Source: Heliocidaris erythrogramma
Lineage: Eukaryota > Echinodermata > Echinoidea > Camarodonta > Echinometridae
DNA length: 64,000 nt
Reading direction: 5' to 3'
NCBI GenBank assembly: GCA_025617745.1
Contig: CM046853.1
Coordinates: 29,391,822 to 29,455,821 of the forward strand
Part shown: positions 1-10,593 of the stretch, piece after piece
Layout of the letters: each line of letters opens with the position of its first letter
Numbering within the stretch: position 1 is the first letter of the stretch
The notes under the pieces: generated by a model
Database searches by the model: none
What the model was told of the DNA's origin: nothing
Seen by the model: the letters and a program-made list of their open reading frames with translations, nothing else
Position numbers and translations under genes: made by a program

Positions 1-1518
1 GGAAGTATATTGACATATAAAAACACCCACCGTTTCTTAGGAATGATATTGGATAGCAAACTGACCTGGCATCCCCATATAGAAAATGTAGTTACAAGAA
101 GTAAACGAAAATTAAATATACTACGAAGTTTGACAGGAACAAAATGGGGAAGTGCGTCAAAATCCTTATTAATTGTATACAGGGCAATCATAAGATCCCT
201 CCTTGATTATGGATGTCAAGCATATGATAGTGCAGCTGAAACTACAAAGAAGATGCTAGACTCAGTGCAATATCAATCACTTAGGATATGCGCTGGTGGT
301 CTGCCTTTAACATCACTAGCTTCACTGCAGGTGGAAATGGGAGAACTCCCACTAGATTTAAGAAGACAGATATTATCAAGTAAGTATAGACAAAACATTG
401 AAAGACACACCAATCATCCATTGATAAAACATATTGAACCATGCTGGCAATTCGAATATCTTAAAGGTAAGAATGTAAGTAAACCTTTCGGATATAGGCT
501 CCAGTGCAAGATAGGGAAAGAAAGTATGGAAAAGATAAGTCCTCCAGCTTTTCCCCCATGGTTATTCTGCCCACCAATAATATCTACCGAATTAAGCTCA
601 CAAATAAAGAAATCAGATCACCCAATTCAATTACAACAATACAGTTTAGAATTGATACACACAAAGTGGTCAAACCAACTTCACATATACACTGATGGAT
701 CCAAAGTACCCGAAAAGGGGATCAGTTCAGCTGCTTTTTATGTACCTTATTTCTCGATATACCAAGGAAAAAGATTATCTAACTTTACCTCTTCTTATAG
801 GGCAGAATTGGCAGCGATTGTTCTTGCACTGGAATGGGTCGAAGATATAAACATATACACAGGTGTTGTTATATTCAGTGACTCACTAAGTGCACTTTTA
901 TCCTTACATCGACAAAATGACGAACCCATTATTACAGAAATTCTAACTATTATTACTAGGCTTAAATATAAAGGAATTGACATATATTTTGAATGGATCC
1001 CAGGACACTGTGGAATAGTAGGAAATGAAATAGCAGACTCTTGTGCAAAAGCAGCTTTATCAAATAGAATAGAAATACATAATAAATTAACATTATCAGA
1101 AATTAAGCAACTTATATTACAAAGTTCCAAGATACTTTGGCAAGAAAGATGGAATCAAACAAACTCGGCCTTGAAAGGATTACAACCATCGGTGACATCT
1201 CCATATATATGTAATCTGGGAAGGCAAGAAACTAGTACACTCCATCGTCTCCGCGTAGGAGTTATCGGTCTTAATCAAGATCTTTTAAGATTGGGTATTC
1301 ATCCAACAGGTTTTTGTGACAGATGCTCTGAGGTAGAAACAGTCAGACATTACCTTATAGTATGTCCGAAATATATTATTGAGAGAGCAATGCTTCTAAC
1401 AGAATTAAATGAATCTCAATCAGGGCAAATAATGGAGTATTTAAAAAAAAGTGACCCAGGAATACAAAAAGCTATACTACGTTTCGTTTCCAGAACGAAA
1501 CGTTTCAGTAAAGAATAG
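1..1518 (+). CDS. I-type LINE ORF2, C-terminal part (RT end + RNase H + zinc knuckle)
   Basis: The frame is open from the left window edge to the TAG at 1516-1518, so the ORF starts outside the window. The first part (RFLGMILDSKLTW, then a DYGCQAYDSA block) is the C-terminal end of a non-LTR retrotransposon reverse transcriptase. A complete RNase H fold follows. Counting from position 10, its acidic residues are D229 (YTDGSK), E266 (RAEL), D291 (FSDS) and D343 (NEIADS). After it comes a CDRC...H...C cysteine-histidine motif typical of I/Jockey-like LINEs. RNase H in a LINE favours the I superclade. The ORF has no internal stop over 500 codons, so this copy is young or recently active. It lies at the edge, so an apurinic endonuclease domain cannot be checked. 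Confidence 0.9.
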   Translation, partial: GSILTYKNTHRFLGMILDSKLTWHPHIENVVTRSKRKLNILRSLTGTKWGSASKSLLIVYRAIIRSLLDYGCQAYDSAAETTKKMLDSVQYQSLRICAGGLPLTSLASLQVEMGELPLDLRRQILSSKYRQNIERHTNHPLIKHIEPCWQFEYLKGKNVSKPFGYRLQCKIGKESMEKISPPAFPPWLFCPPIISTELSSQIKKSDHPIQLQQYSLELIHTKWSNQLHIYTDGSKVPEKGISSAAFYVPYFSIYQGKRLSNFTSSYRAELAAIVLALEWVEDINIYTGVVIFSDSLSALLSLHRQNDEPIITEILTIITRLKYKGIDIYFEWIPGHCGIVGNEIADSCAKAALSNRIEIHNKLTLSEIKQLILQSSKILWQERWNQTNSALKGLQPSVTSPYICNLGRQETSTLHRLRVGVIGLNQDLLRLGIHPTGFCDRCSEVETVRHYLIVCPKYIIERAMLLTELNESQSGQIMEYLKKSDPGIQKAILRFVSRTKRFSKE

Positions 1519-1690
1519 GTAATCTACCATTATTGTATAGGCCTACATGTGTGTGTTTTGTGTGTAGGTATGTTTAAAAGTATTTTGTGTGAATTAAAAA
1601 ATTTGATTTTTTTTTTTTTTTTTTTTTTTTTAATGATTCCTATATATGCATATGTATGCATACGTATGTAATAATAATAAAGATTTATCA
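1519..1690 (+). mobile_element. 3' UTR and (TAA)n tail of the I-type LINE
   Basis: After the LINE stop codon come about 90 bp of T/G-rich sequence, a run of more than 20 T at about 1609-1630, and a short TAATAATAATAA repeat near 1669-1680. A TAA-repeat tail is usual for I-clade LINEs and probably marks the 3' end. The exact junction with flanking DNA is inferred. Confidence 0.6.
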
Positions 1691-1877
1691 TAGTTTAAGA
1701 TGCACATGTTGTTACTAACCAAGCCCACAAGTGTTTTCGCCTTGTTGATAAAATATTGTAAAACTTGTAAAATACATTTAAATATGTAAAAACCCATCTA
1801 TAAGCACAGGTACACGAGCGCCCCCTCGCCCATGCTTGAGTTACCTAGGTTTGACCGAAAAATTGGCGCGACGTACT

Positions 1878-2447
1878 GCGCCGACCCGGTAAGATTGCAT
1901 CTTGGAAAGGGCAGGGCAAGTGCCGTTGGAACTGTGCTGAAGATAGCGGTTGTTTTTTCGGGCTTTTCAGTGTAAATCTAGCGAAAAAAAGAAACAAATA
2001 AGAAAGATAAAATTATAGAAAATATATGTAAATAATATCCTTAACAGAGAGAAGGAGGAAAAAAAAAAAAAAAAAAAAGTCATTGGCGACAATAGTCAAA
2101 TATGACTGATTGCCAATTAACATTAACGAAAGAAGAAGAAGTCTTATTACCGCGCCGACTGGGCAGGGCAAGTGCACGTGCAGTTGGAACTGTGCTGAAG
2201 ATAGCGCGCGGCTGGTTTTTTTTGGTTTTCAATGTAAATCAAGCGGAAAGAAAATATAAATATTCCACCCCCTTTTAATTTTAGCAGAAAAAACCAAACA
2301 AAGATAAAACTTTAGAAAGTATATAAATAATATCCATTAATAGAGAGAACGAGAAAAAAAAGTCATTGGCGACAATAGTCAAATATGACTGACTGCCAAT
2401 TAACATTAACGATCCGAAAGAAGAAGAAGAAGAAAAGAAGAAATCTT
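1878..2447 (+). repeat. Two tandem copies of a ~270 bp module with hairpin and GAA-repeat tail
   Basis: Copy 1 (about 1878-2143) and copy 2 (about 2152-2447) share GCGCCGAC, GGGCAGGGCAAGTGC, GGAACTGTGCTGAAGATAGC and the stretch beginning GTCATTGGCGACAATAGTCA. Each copy ends in an imperfect hairpin (TTGGC..TAGTCA / TGACT..GCCAA), then TTAACATTAACG and a GAAGAAGAA microsatellite. A conserved hairpin followed by a 3-bp microsatellite looks like the 3' terminus of a LINE or of a SINE that borrows it. Copy 2 has an extra ~20 bp and copy 1 a long A-run. Confidence 0.6.
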
Positions 2448-2837
2448 GTTCAGTTGTTGTTCTTCAACTTCAGTTCAAGACTCGAGTCATGTCAAGTGGG
2501 GCGGCCCTGATCTGGGGGAGAAGTCAACATTTTAAACAGGCCTCAGTTCAAAGTAGGTGTATAAATGTTCATAATCTGATAAGCTATAAATGTGTATATT
2601 GCCTAGAAACTTAGAATCAATATATTTCATGGTCTGTATCACGTAAAACTAAAAGTCATTCACGAATAGTGACCGGAATAGGCAGCTCAGGCGTAAGTTA
2701 GAATTGATTGGTCTGTTGAACTCTGTAGTGTTGTTAGTGTTACCGGTTACCAGTGTTACACACGATGTGACCGGAATTTCAAGGGTGAAACTTCCTTGGT
2801 GAGTAGTGCGTGGCCTACCTGGTTTGTTTGGCTGACC

Positions 2838-5523
2838 CACTCATAGCTACATTCCTATACTTCGTGTGTATAGTGTAGGCAGTCATACACCTCAACTTTT
2901 TAAAACACCACTGCACAAAAGTCACAAACATTCACTCAAAATCGGCATTTAATTTACAAAAACCGACCACAAAATATCCAAGAAATACAATAAATTCAAC
3001 TCACCGATGTTGGAAAAGATATTTCCAAAACTGAAATCCGTAATTTACTGTTGATTCTCGCGAAACGAGCTATCGGAGTCATTGTGTACATTTCCTGGTC
3101 GCCGCGGGCGCTGACATCTCCCCAAAAGAGTTTTGTCCTTAAAAATTCGGTCCCTGTGGCATACACGGAAAAGTCCCAATTTTCTGTGTGCGCGATCGTA
3201 AAGATCGATGTGCGCTTGCGATCCCGAGTTTCTTCGTGGACAAAAATTTTATTGGCCGATTTTAGTCTAAGACATCGGCAGTATGTAAACAACACGCGAT
3301 CACGAAACAAATCGGCGGGGATTTCTCCGGTTTTGGACAAGATTTTGACTTTGGATTTTGATGAAAATATCAAAAGTTCTTCCTAACGGCCATTTGAGGT
3401 AGGAGTGAGATTTTTAAGGGCTGAATTTGAAAGCAAGTATTTAAAATATTTATCTTATTTTCCCCCCATACCTTTACTACACACGACAGAAAATACCAAC
3501 TATTTTTGCATATTGTATTCGTAGTGGTCAATATGACCACTACGCACTATTCGTGGTGTGGGCTGACCCGTCTTGCTGACTTGCTGTATAGATCAGACCA
3601 GATAGTTGTCGTTTTGGGTCCTAGTACTAAACTCTAAAGCACATAAAAGTTAACACAGTTTTCAGAATACCGCCCCAGCATTATCGTGGTTGAGGAAACC
3701 ACCATCATGACCATTCACTCCCCACAGACATGACAGAAGCGCTACTTTATGGCACATCAGCAAGCAATGGTCACATTGACCATTAGGAAATATACATGTG
3801 TGTATAGGCCTACTTCTTACTTGGTATTGGGGATACAGACGTAATTTTGTTTCAAATGGAGTTTTTTGTGGGCAAACTGATACTTAGGTTTCATTCTATA
3901 TAGTAGCTAGGGTGCGCGCCCCGGTATTCGGTCACTTAAAAAGAAATCGCCGCTGATATGAATACCTATCTCTTTAAATTGACAATCTACCATCAAAAGA
4001 ACCGCAAAATTGTCCTTTAAATAATTATCAAAATAATTTAAAACATGGAAACTTACCCCAAAAAATATCGCCGACAGAAGAAGGAGAAGTTTTCCGCCCA
4101 GTATTCGGTCGGCGCCGCCCACAATTCGGTCACGCGATAGTGCGCTGCATCTCGGGAGAGTTATATAACCATTTTTGTCACATTTCTGCGTTTTTAGGCA
4201 TTTTCTGTGGCTTCTATATATTCATACTTAAATGTATGAGATTTTTTATCCATTAAAATCCACAAATCGAAGATCTAGGGTCAGAAATAATGAACAAAAT
4301 GTATTTCTAAAAAGAGCAAAGCGCGTCAGCAAAGCGCAAAGCGACAAGTTGCACACAAAGCGCGTTGGCGCAAGGCCCTCAATGTTGCCTGACCGAATAC
4401 TGGAAGAGCGCCATCTCACTGGCAGGGGTGAGGTATATATTCTCTTGCTCATCGCTGAGTAATATTCGCATTAATTCGTATCAAATTCTTGGCTGTCAAG
4501 TCATTAAGAATGAGTTACGAAATATACGAATGAGTTACGATAGATACGAATGAAATACGAATATGTTACGTTACATTACGAATAGTTACGTTTCCTGAAA
4601 TTTTTGAACATGTTGAAAAAATTCTGCAAAGCCTGCACTCGGCTGCGAATTCTTACGAACATTACGAAATGCTGGGAAAATCTGCGATTTTTTTTTGTCG
4701 CAAAGAATCGTACCTTTTCGTAATGAACATTCTCAGATGTATGAGAGCTGCTTACGTCATGTTAGTGTTAGGGTATGACATAGACCGAAAGCTTCAGTCT
4801 CTGTTCGTCGGGTGTTCGTCCACTGGACCACACCACTACGAATACAAAATGCAAAAATAGTTGTTATTTTCTGTCGCGTGTAGTAAAGGTATGGGGGGAA
4901 AATAAGATAAATATTTTAAATACTTGCTTTCAAATTCAGCCCCTAAAAATCTCACTCCTACCTCAAATTGCCGTTAGAAAGAACTTTTGATATTTTCAGC
5001 AAAATCCAAAGTCAAAATCTTGTCCAAAACCGGAGAAATCCCCGCCGATTTGGTTCGTGATCGCGTGTTGTTTACATACTGCCGATGTCTTAGACTAAAA
5101 TCGGCCAATAAAATTTTTGTCCACGAAGAAACTCGGGATCGCAAGCGCACATCGATCTTTACGATCGCGCACACAGAAAATCGGGACTTTCCGTGTATGC
5201 CACATAGGGACCGAATTTTTAAGGACAAAACTCTTTTGGGGAGATGTCAGCGCCCGCGGCGACCAGGAAATGTACACAATGACTCCGATAGCTCGTTTCG
5301 CGAGAATCAACAGTAAATTACGGATTTCATTTTTGGAAATATCTTTTCCAACATCGGTGAGTTGAATTTATTGTATTTCTTGGATATTTAGTGGTCGGTT
5401 TTTGTAAATTAAATGCCGATTTTGAGTGAATGTTCGTGACTTTTGTGCAGTGGTGTTTTAAAAAGTTGAGGTGTATGACTGCCTACATTATACACACGAA
5501 GTATAGGAATGTAGCTATGAGTG
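2838..5523. mobile_element. Foldback element with ~690 bp terminal inverted repeats
   Basis: The left arm 2838-3529 is repeated in reverse complement at 4830-5523, starting with CACTCATAGCTACATTCC and ending with its complement. The arms are almost identical over their full length, with a few substitutions and at least one indel. They contain a 125-codon open frame on the - strand (2996-3373), whose counterpart in the right arm (4987-5365) is split by a frameshift. No target-site duplication is visible. The ~1.3 kb between the arms shows no transposase. It holds several GTATTCGGTCA motifs in both orientations (3922, 4099, 4122, 4389) and a cluster of TACGAAT motifs. This is most likely a non-autonomous DNA transposon of foldback type. 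Confidence 0.85.
3520..3544. repeat. Perfect 11-bp-arm hairpin at inner end of the left arm
   Basis: CGTAGTGGTCA and TGACCACTACG are exact complements separated by ATA. The hairpin sits where the left arm of the foldback element gives way to the unpaired core. Confidence 0.85.
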
Positions 5524-6529
5524 CTCACACTCTTTAATCGCTTTCCTGCGATTGGCTTTCGGCATTTTTTATTTATTTTTTATTAGTCGATCTAATTAGG
5601 GATTTGTTATGTGTGTCGCATCATCGCATGCTCAGCTTATACAAGCGACGCACCTTGGATACGTACACATGTGCGTGAGCTGAGAGAAAAGACTGACCGT
5701 GCCATCACTGGGTGTGCATGTCAGACTCAGTACCATAGAGTTACATGTAACTCTATGCTCAGTACATACTGCTCCGCGCGGCCTCGCTCCCTGCTGCCTC
5801 TGGCCGGCGCGCCCGGCTATGCCCACCAGCCAGCTACGTTACCTGGGTAGCTGCAGCTGGCTGGCGGGCAGCAGAGAGCGCGGCCGCGCAGAGATCCATC
5901 GAGCGATGTTAAAAAGTTGCAGTTCGTCGTCATGCAATGACATTATGTACATTTCTATGAGTGCGTGTGAACAGGTAATAATGTCATTTTGGTGTAAAAT
6001 ATTCACTCGTGTAGTGAGTTCCTCAACAAGCTATTGTTTGTGTATGTTTCGGGTGAAAGGGCATCACGGCAAAATAAAAAAAGGGGCAGCCACAAGTTGC
6101 CGTAAGTATCGTATTTTTAGAGGGGCATCGCGGCAAGTTGAAGGGGCATTGCGGCAAATTGCCTTTTGCCGACCGGGTAATTCGAGCCCTGTTGGTGATT
6201 ATTCTGTGATTATTAATTTGTTCACTAAAACTGGAAATAAGGGCTGGATACGAAAGTGCAGATAGCGCCAGAGAGACTTATTCCACGATATAGTCAAAGC
6301 TACTTGAAACAGGATGCCAAGTTACGGTGATCGATTTTAAAAAGCCGTCAATAGTCGCCCGCCAGCCATCGGCCATGGCCCATGCTGGCAACAGTATGTT
6401 ATTATCGATCATCCATTTTTTATCATTTTATTCTTTTGCCAGTTTGCTGATTTTAGCCCCCCTCACCCCCTGAAATAACTGTACCCGCCCCGACCCAGGT
6501 CCGGTTCGGATACCGGATTCGGCTAGGAA
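5524..6529. other. Intergenic, GC-richer unassigned stretch
   Basis: No gene is recognised. The stretch includes a perfect 24-bp palindrome at 5734-5757 and a CpG-rich block at 5770-5900. In that block, CCAGCCAGCTACGTTACC faces a partly complementary GGTAGCTGCAGCTGGCTGG. A 188-codon open frame (5699-6265) has low-complexity composition and no recognisable domain. Confidence 0.4.
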
Positions 6530-6564
6530 CACTGGTTTTCCCTTGTTTAACACCACTGCAACCA

Positions 6565-7940
6565 GTGGATTGGGATCCGGTTCCTGCTCTCAGGTATCCG
6601 GCTCATTGTGTTGGGTTCCAACACACAGGAGTCTTGCCGCCCCTCTTCGGGCGTCTCCCGACCACGTTCAGCTTTGATCGTCCGGTCGGGGCTGCTCCCA
6701 TTCCGGCGGCACTTGGTGCTCCGCCTGGGGAGGAATCCTGGGACTGCCTAAACCGCCCTTCTTGGGATCAGGTTTCTCAGTCTGGATTTTCGGAGGATGA
6801 TGCCTCTTCACAGGCTGAGATTACACCCCAGACCAGTCGGTCCTTGGCGGTAGAGACTCAAACCTGCTGGAGAAATATCTTTCCGACACTTTTTGCAGAG
6901 TCGGGCTGATCCGGGACATCCGTCTCTCCTTTTTCAAGGTGAGCGTCCCTCCAAGGACATCCCTCTTACAGAGGACTTTAAGCGAGTCTACAATGACTTC
7001 GCCTCACAGCCTTTTTCAATCCTTGGTAGGGGTTCCTCGGCCAGGGAATTCACCTTCTCTCAACAGGACACACTCGATTATTTTACAAGAAAGTCCTGTT
7101 CCAGTGACCTCCTACATGTAGGTGGTAGGCTTGGTGTCAACTTTAAGAGTACACCTTACGCCAAATGGAGAAGTTCCCGTCCTAAATGGAAGCTCTTTCC
7201 AGGACTGGCCTGAGGCTGACTGCCTACTTGGGTACGCTCCTTTCCTTTCGCGCTAGGAGCCAGGAACTCGAGATGTCCGGCTCAGACATCCTGTTTCTAG
7301 ACGAAGCCCTCTTGTCCTTGACGGGCTCGTTGTGGTCAGAACTGTCTGTTCGACAGCAATAGCCACTAATGCCAGGAGGAAACTTGCTCTTTCCTCTCTG
7401 GGCATTGCGGATGCGGACATACCTGCCCTCCTGGCCAGTGTCCCACACTCCGGCCAATACCTCTTTGGAGGTAAGGTGTCTGATGTGATTCAACTTAGGT
7501 TGATTCACGCAAGCAGGCGACGGAACTTCTGAAACGCCTCAAGTCCTCGGCTCCTAAGCCGCAGGCCCAGGCTATTTTTCCGCCTCCTAGGCGCGGTGGC
7601 ACTTCCAGCTATCAAGCCTCTCGTGCACCGCAAGTTCAGCCCAGTGCCCCACGCACACAGGGGGCCAGGGCGGAGCCTTCTCCTCGAGGTAGGAGAAGGC
7701 CTCGAAGTCGCGGTCGGGGCCGTGGTTCGGCCCGCGATTCGCGGCGACTTTGAGGGTGCGCCCCGAGCGTTGGAGGAGAGGGTTGGCGGCCGTCTTCAGT
7801 ACTTTCTTCCCGCTTGGGAAGAAATTACCGACGACTTTTCGTGCTCTCCATCGTGCGAGGAGGCTTCTGCATAAGACTCGCAGAGCCCCTCCCACACGGA
7901 GCCATCCGCCGCAACCCGCCTTCAATATCGCCCCCTTTTT
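6565..7940 (+). pseudogene. DIRS GAG-like region, frameshifted
   Basis: Short open frames follow one another in different phases (6565-6909, 6893-7213, 7332-7532, 7596-7874). Together they give a proline- and serine-rich protein, then an arginine/glycine-rich stretch near 7660-7750 (RRRPRSRGRGRGSARD-type composition) typical of GAG C-termini. The position directly upstream of the RT fits the DIRS gene order. No single frame is intact, so this copy cannot make a full GAG. No zinc knuckle is seen. Confidence 0.6.
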
Positions 7941-8857
7941 CTAGAGCACATCTCCACCGAGATTCAAGAGCTGCTGGAAAAGGGCGCGATCGAAAGGGTA
8001 AGAGACCACCCCCATCTGTGTCTCTCCCCTATCTTATAATTCCCAAACGCTCGGGGAAGCTCAGAATGATCTTGAATATGAAGGTCATAAATACCTTCAT
8101 ACCAAGAGAGCGTTTCCGCATGGAAACTTTGGCCTCGATTCTTCCGGCGATCAGACCGTCAGATGTGGCCATTTCGGTAGATTTGAAAGATGCTTACTTT
8201 CACATACCGATACACCCTTCTTCAAGGGGCCTTCTAGTTTTCTCCTTTCAAGGCGAAACCTTCCGGTTCAAGGCCTTAACTTTCGGCCTGAAACCGGCTC
8301 CTCGAGTTTTTACTCGAGTAGTCTCTGCCCTAGCCGCTTTCCTCAGGTATCGCGGTCTGAGACTTTCCACTTATCTGGACGACTGGCTCATGGTGGCGAG
8401 CTCTGTGTCCGTCCTTCAGTCACACATGGACCTACTTCTCCGTACTACGCAAGAAGTAGGATTCATAGTCAACTGGGACAAGTCGGAGTTGACTCCTACC
8501 CGCAGACCCAATTACCTGGGTGCGGAAATAGACATCGTGAACCAACTTGCCCGCCCCAGTCGGGAGAGAGTTCAGGCAATTGTCTTACTGGTCTCTTCGT
8601 CTCTTCGTCTCTTACGTCGAGTTCGGGCAGGCCGATGGCTCCAGTTCTTGGGCCGCTTATCGAGCCTTGTAGATGTCCTCAAAGACTGTCGGCTTCATAT
8701 GAGGCCTTTTCCAACTTCATCTCCTGAAGTTTTTCAAGCCCAGTCGCTCAAGTATTTAAGTCGCTCAAGGTGTGGATTCCTCTATCCGAGGAAATCAAAC
8801 GCCTGCTTATCCCCGGGTCGAAAGAGACGTTCCTTCTTCAGGGCAAGTCTCTCCTAG
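7941..8857 (+). pseudogene. DIRS reverse transcriptase
   Basis: The thumb-like start (EHISTEIQELLEKGAIERV) is read in one frame from 7941. A frameshift near 8010-8030 moves the RT into the frame that ends at 8857. That frame holds IPKRSGKLRMILN, the first catalytic block SVDLKDAYFHIP, the primer-grip-side block KALTFGLKPAPRVFTR, and the catalytic YLDD at about 8372-8383. A second frameshift near 8760 takes the coding phase to another frame (WIPLSEEIKRLL) before the RNase H. The conserved active-site residues are intact, but the reading frame is not. Confidence 0.9.
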
Positions 8858-8863
8858 GTCTTC

Positions 8864-9559
8864 ATGTCTCTCCGCCTTTTCGAGAACATGATTGTAGGTC
8901 ACTCCGTCCTGATTTTGACGGACAACACTACTGTGGCTGCCTGCTTCAACAGGCAAGGCGGGACTCGTTCCACTACCCTGAACGATCTAACCGCCAAACT
9001 TCGGAAGTGGTGTCGGTCTCACCGAGAGATTCCGATCGCCTCCTATGTTCCCGGGCGGGACAATCTGATTGCAGAATTTCTGTCCCGGGGCATGTGTCTC
9101 CCCTCCGAGTGGTCGCTGAACCAAGAGGTCTTCGACTACCTCAGTTCAGTCTGCGCCCCTCTGGAGATAGACCTGTTTGCGACAGCTCTCAATCATCGCC
9201 TCCCGAGATACTGCTCTCGAGTGCGAGATCCGGAAGCTTGGGCCCTCGATGCGTTCTCCCTTCAGGGGAAGAACTTCCGGGGTTACGCCTTTCCGCCGAT
9301 CTCCTTAATTCCTCAGGTCCTGGGGAAGATTCAGGAGGATCAGGCGTGGGTTCTGCTCATAGCACCTTGCTGGCCGAGGAGACCTTGGTTTCCTCTTCTT
9401 CTGTCTCTGCTCTCCCTTCGCCAGAGAGCAGACCTCATAGCTCAGCCCCTGTCGGGGATCCTCCACCATCGCCCGGCGGCTCTACATTTGACCGCCTGGC
9501 CTCTATCGGGGAGGATGCGAGGACGGCAGGACTCTCAGAGAGAGCCTCCCAGTTCATAG
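8864..9559 (+). pseudogene. DIRS RNase H fragment and IDLFA domain
   Basis: The frame carries the C-terminal two thirds of an RNase H (ILTDNTTVAACFNRQGG, then YVPGRDNLIAEFLSRG). It continues into IDLFATALNHRLPRYCS and FSLQGKNFRGYAFPP, the block that follows RNase H in DIRS-like elements. The N-terminal RNase H segment that should hold the first catalytic aspartate (a DAS..GWG motif) is not found between the RT end and 8864, so a deletion is likely. The frame ends in a stop at 9557-9559 before the recombinase. Confidence 0.8.
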
Positions 9560-9569
9560 TCCAGAGCAG

Positions 9570-10545
9570 AAGAGATTCTACCCGAGCTGTTTTACAACTC
9601 GAAATTAGAAGCCTTCCATGCTTGGTGTGGGGAAATGGGATTTGCTTCCCGTTCTGCCCCGGTGGGTGCTATTGCAGATTTCCTTATCGCCCTTTTCGAT
9701 AAGGGCAGGTCCCTCTCTACCATTCGTGGTTACCGGTCCGCTATTGCTCCGGTTCACCTTGGTTTTTCTGATGGTTCGGGAGTTTCAAACTCTCCCTTCT
9801 TGACTCATTTGCTGAGGTCTTTCTTTTGAAACGACCAGCAAATCGCCAGTTGACTCCTGCGTGGAGCCTTCCTTTGGTTTTGGACGCCTTGGCCAAACCG
9901 CCCTTTGAGCCGTTGTGCAAAGCGTCTTTACACCATCTCTCGATTAAGACCGCCTTTCTCGTCGCTATTGCTTCTGGGCAGAGAAGAAGCACTATTCAGG
10001 CTCTCTCTACGGCGCCCGGGCATATCAGATGGGAAAGGCAAGGTGTACGTCTTGTCCCTCGACCTTCGTTTATTGCCAAGAATCAGACGGATTCTTCTGG
10101 CTCAATCGAAGTGTTCTTGAGTCCTCTGTCAGAATTCTCTTCTGTCAAGAAGGATAAATCTTGGTGCCCTGTTAGGGCTCTCAAATGGTACTTGGATAGG
10201 ACTAAGGTTTTTTGTAAGGATGATCAGCTCTTTCTCATTTCCCGTCACCCTTATTCCCCAGCATCACGGGAGACTATCTCCCGTTGGATTGTCGAGGCTA
10301 TCCAAGCTGCGGGTTCGGAGGCTCTCCTGTCTGAGAATCCTCCAAGAGCGCGTGATACTAGGAGTGTTTCTACCTCCTGGGCGTTTTTTTCAGGGTCTTC
10401 CTTTGGAAGACTTTTGAGGGCCGCCTTTTGGCGTTCCCCTACTTCCTTCACATCCTTCTATCTTAAGGATGTTCCTTTGGGTGAGGTTAGATTTGCAACC
10501 TCTGGGTTGAGAGCTGCTTCGTCGTCTCTGTCTGCCCCGCGTTAG
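9570..10545 (+). pseudogene. DIRS tyrosine recombinase (YR)
   Basis: The N-terminal SAM-like half (KLEAFHAWCGEMGF, GRSLSTIRGYRSAIAP) is read up to the TGA at 9827-9829. The catalytic half continues in another frame from 9826, so there is one frameshift at the junction. The first catalytic arginine lies in ASGQRRSTIQAL. The box II position, usually H-x-x-R, reads RDTR (PPRARDTRSVSTSWAF), so the histidine is replaced. The presumed nucleophile tyrosine is in FYLKDV. YR enzymes integrate the circular DNA intermediate of DIRS elements. With the frameshift and the H-to-R change, this copy is probably inactive. Confidence 0.88.
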
Positions 10546-10593
10546 TTACTCCCGTCCTGGGACATGCCACCCGGGTTTTTATCCGTGCTATTC

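Noticed and set aside
3051-3386. Plus-strand 111-codon open frame in the left foldback arm
   Set aside because: Antisense to the longer minus-strand frame; identical shadow in the other arm.
5699-6265. 188-codon open frame in GC-rich DNA
   Set aside because: No domain, odd composition and no splice or start support.
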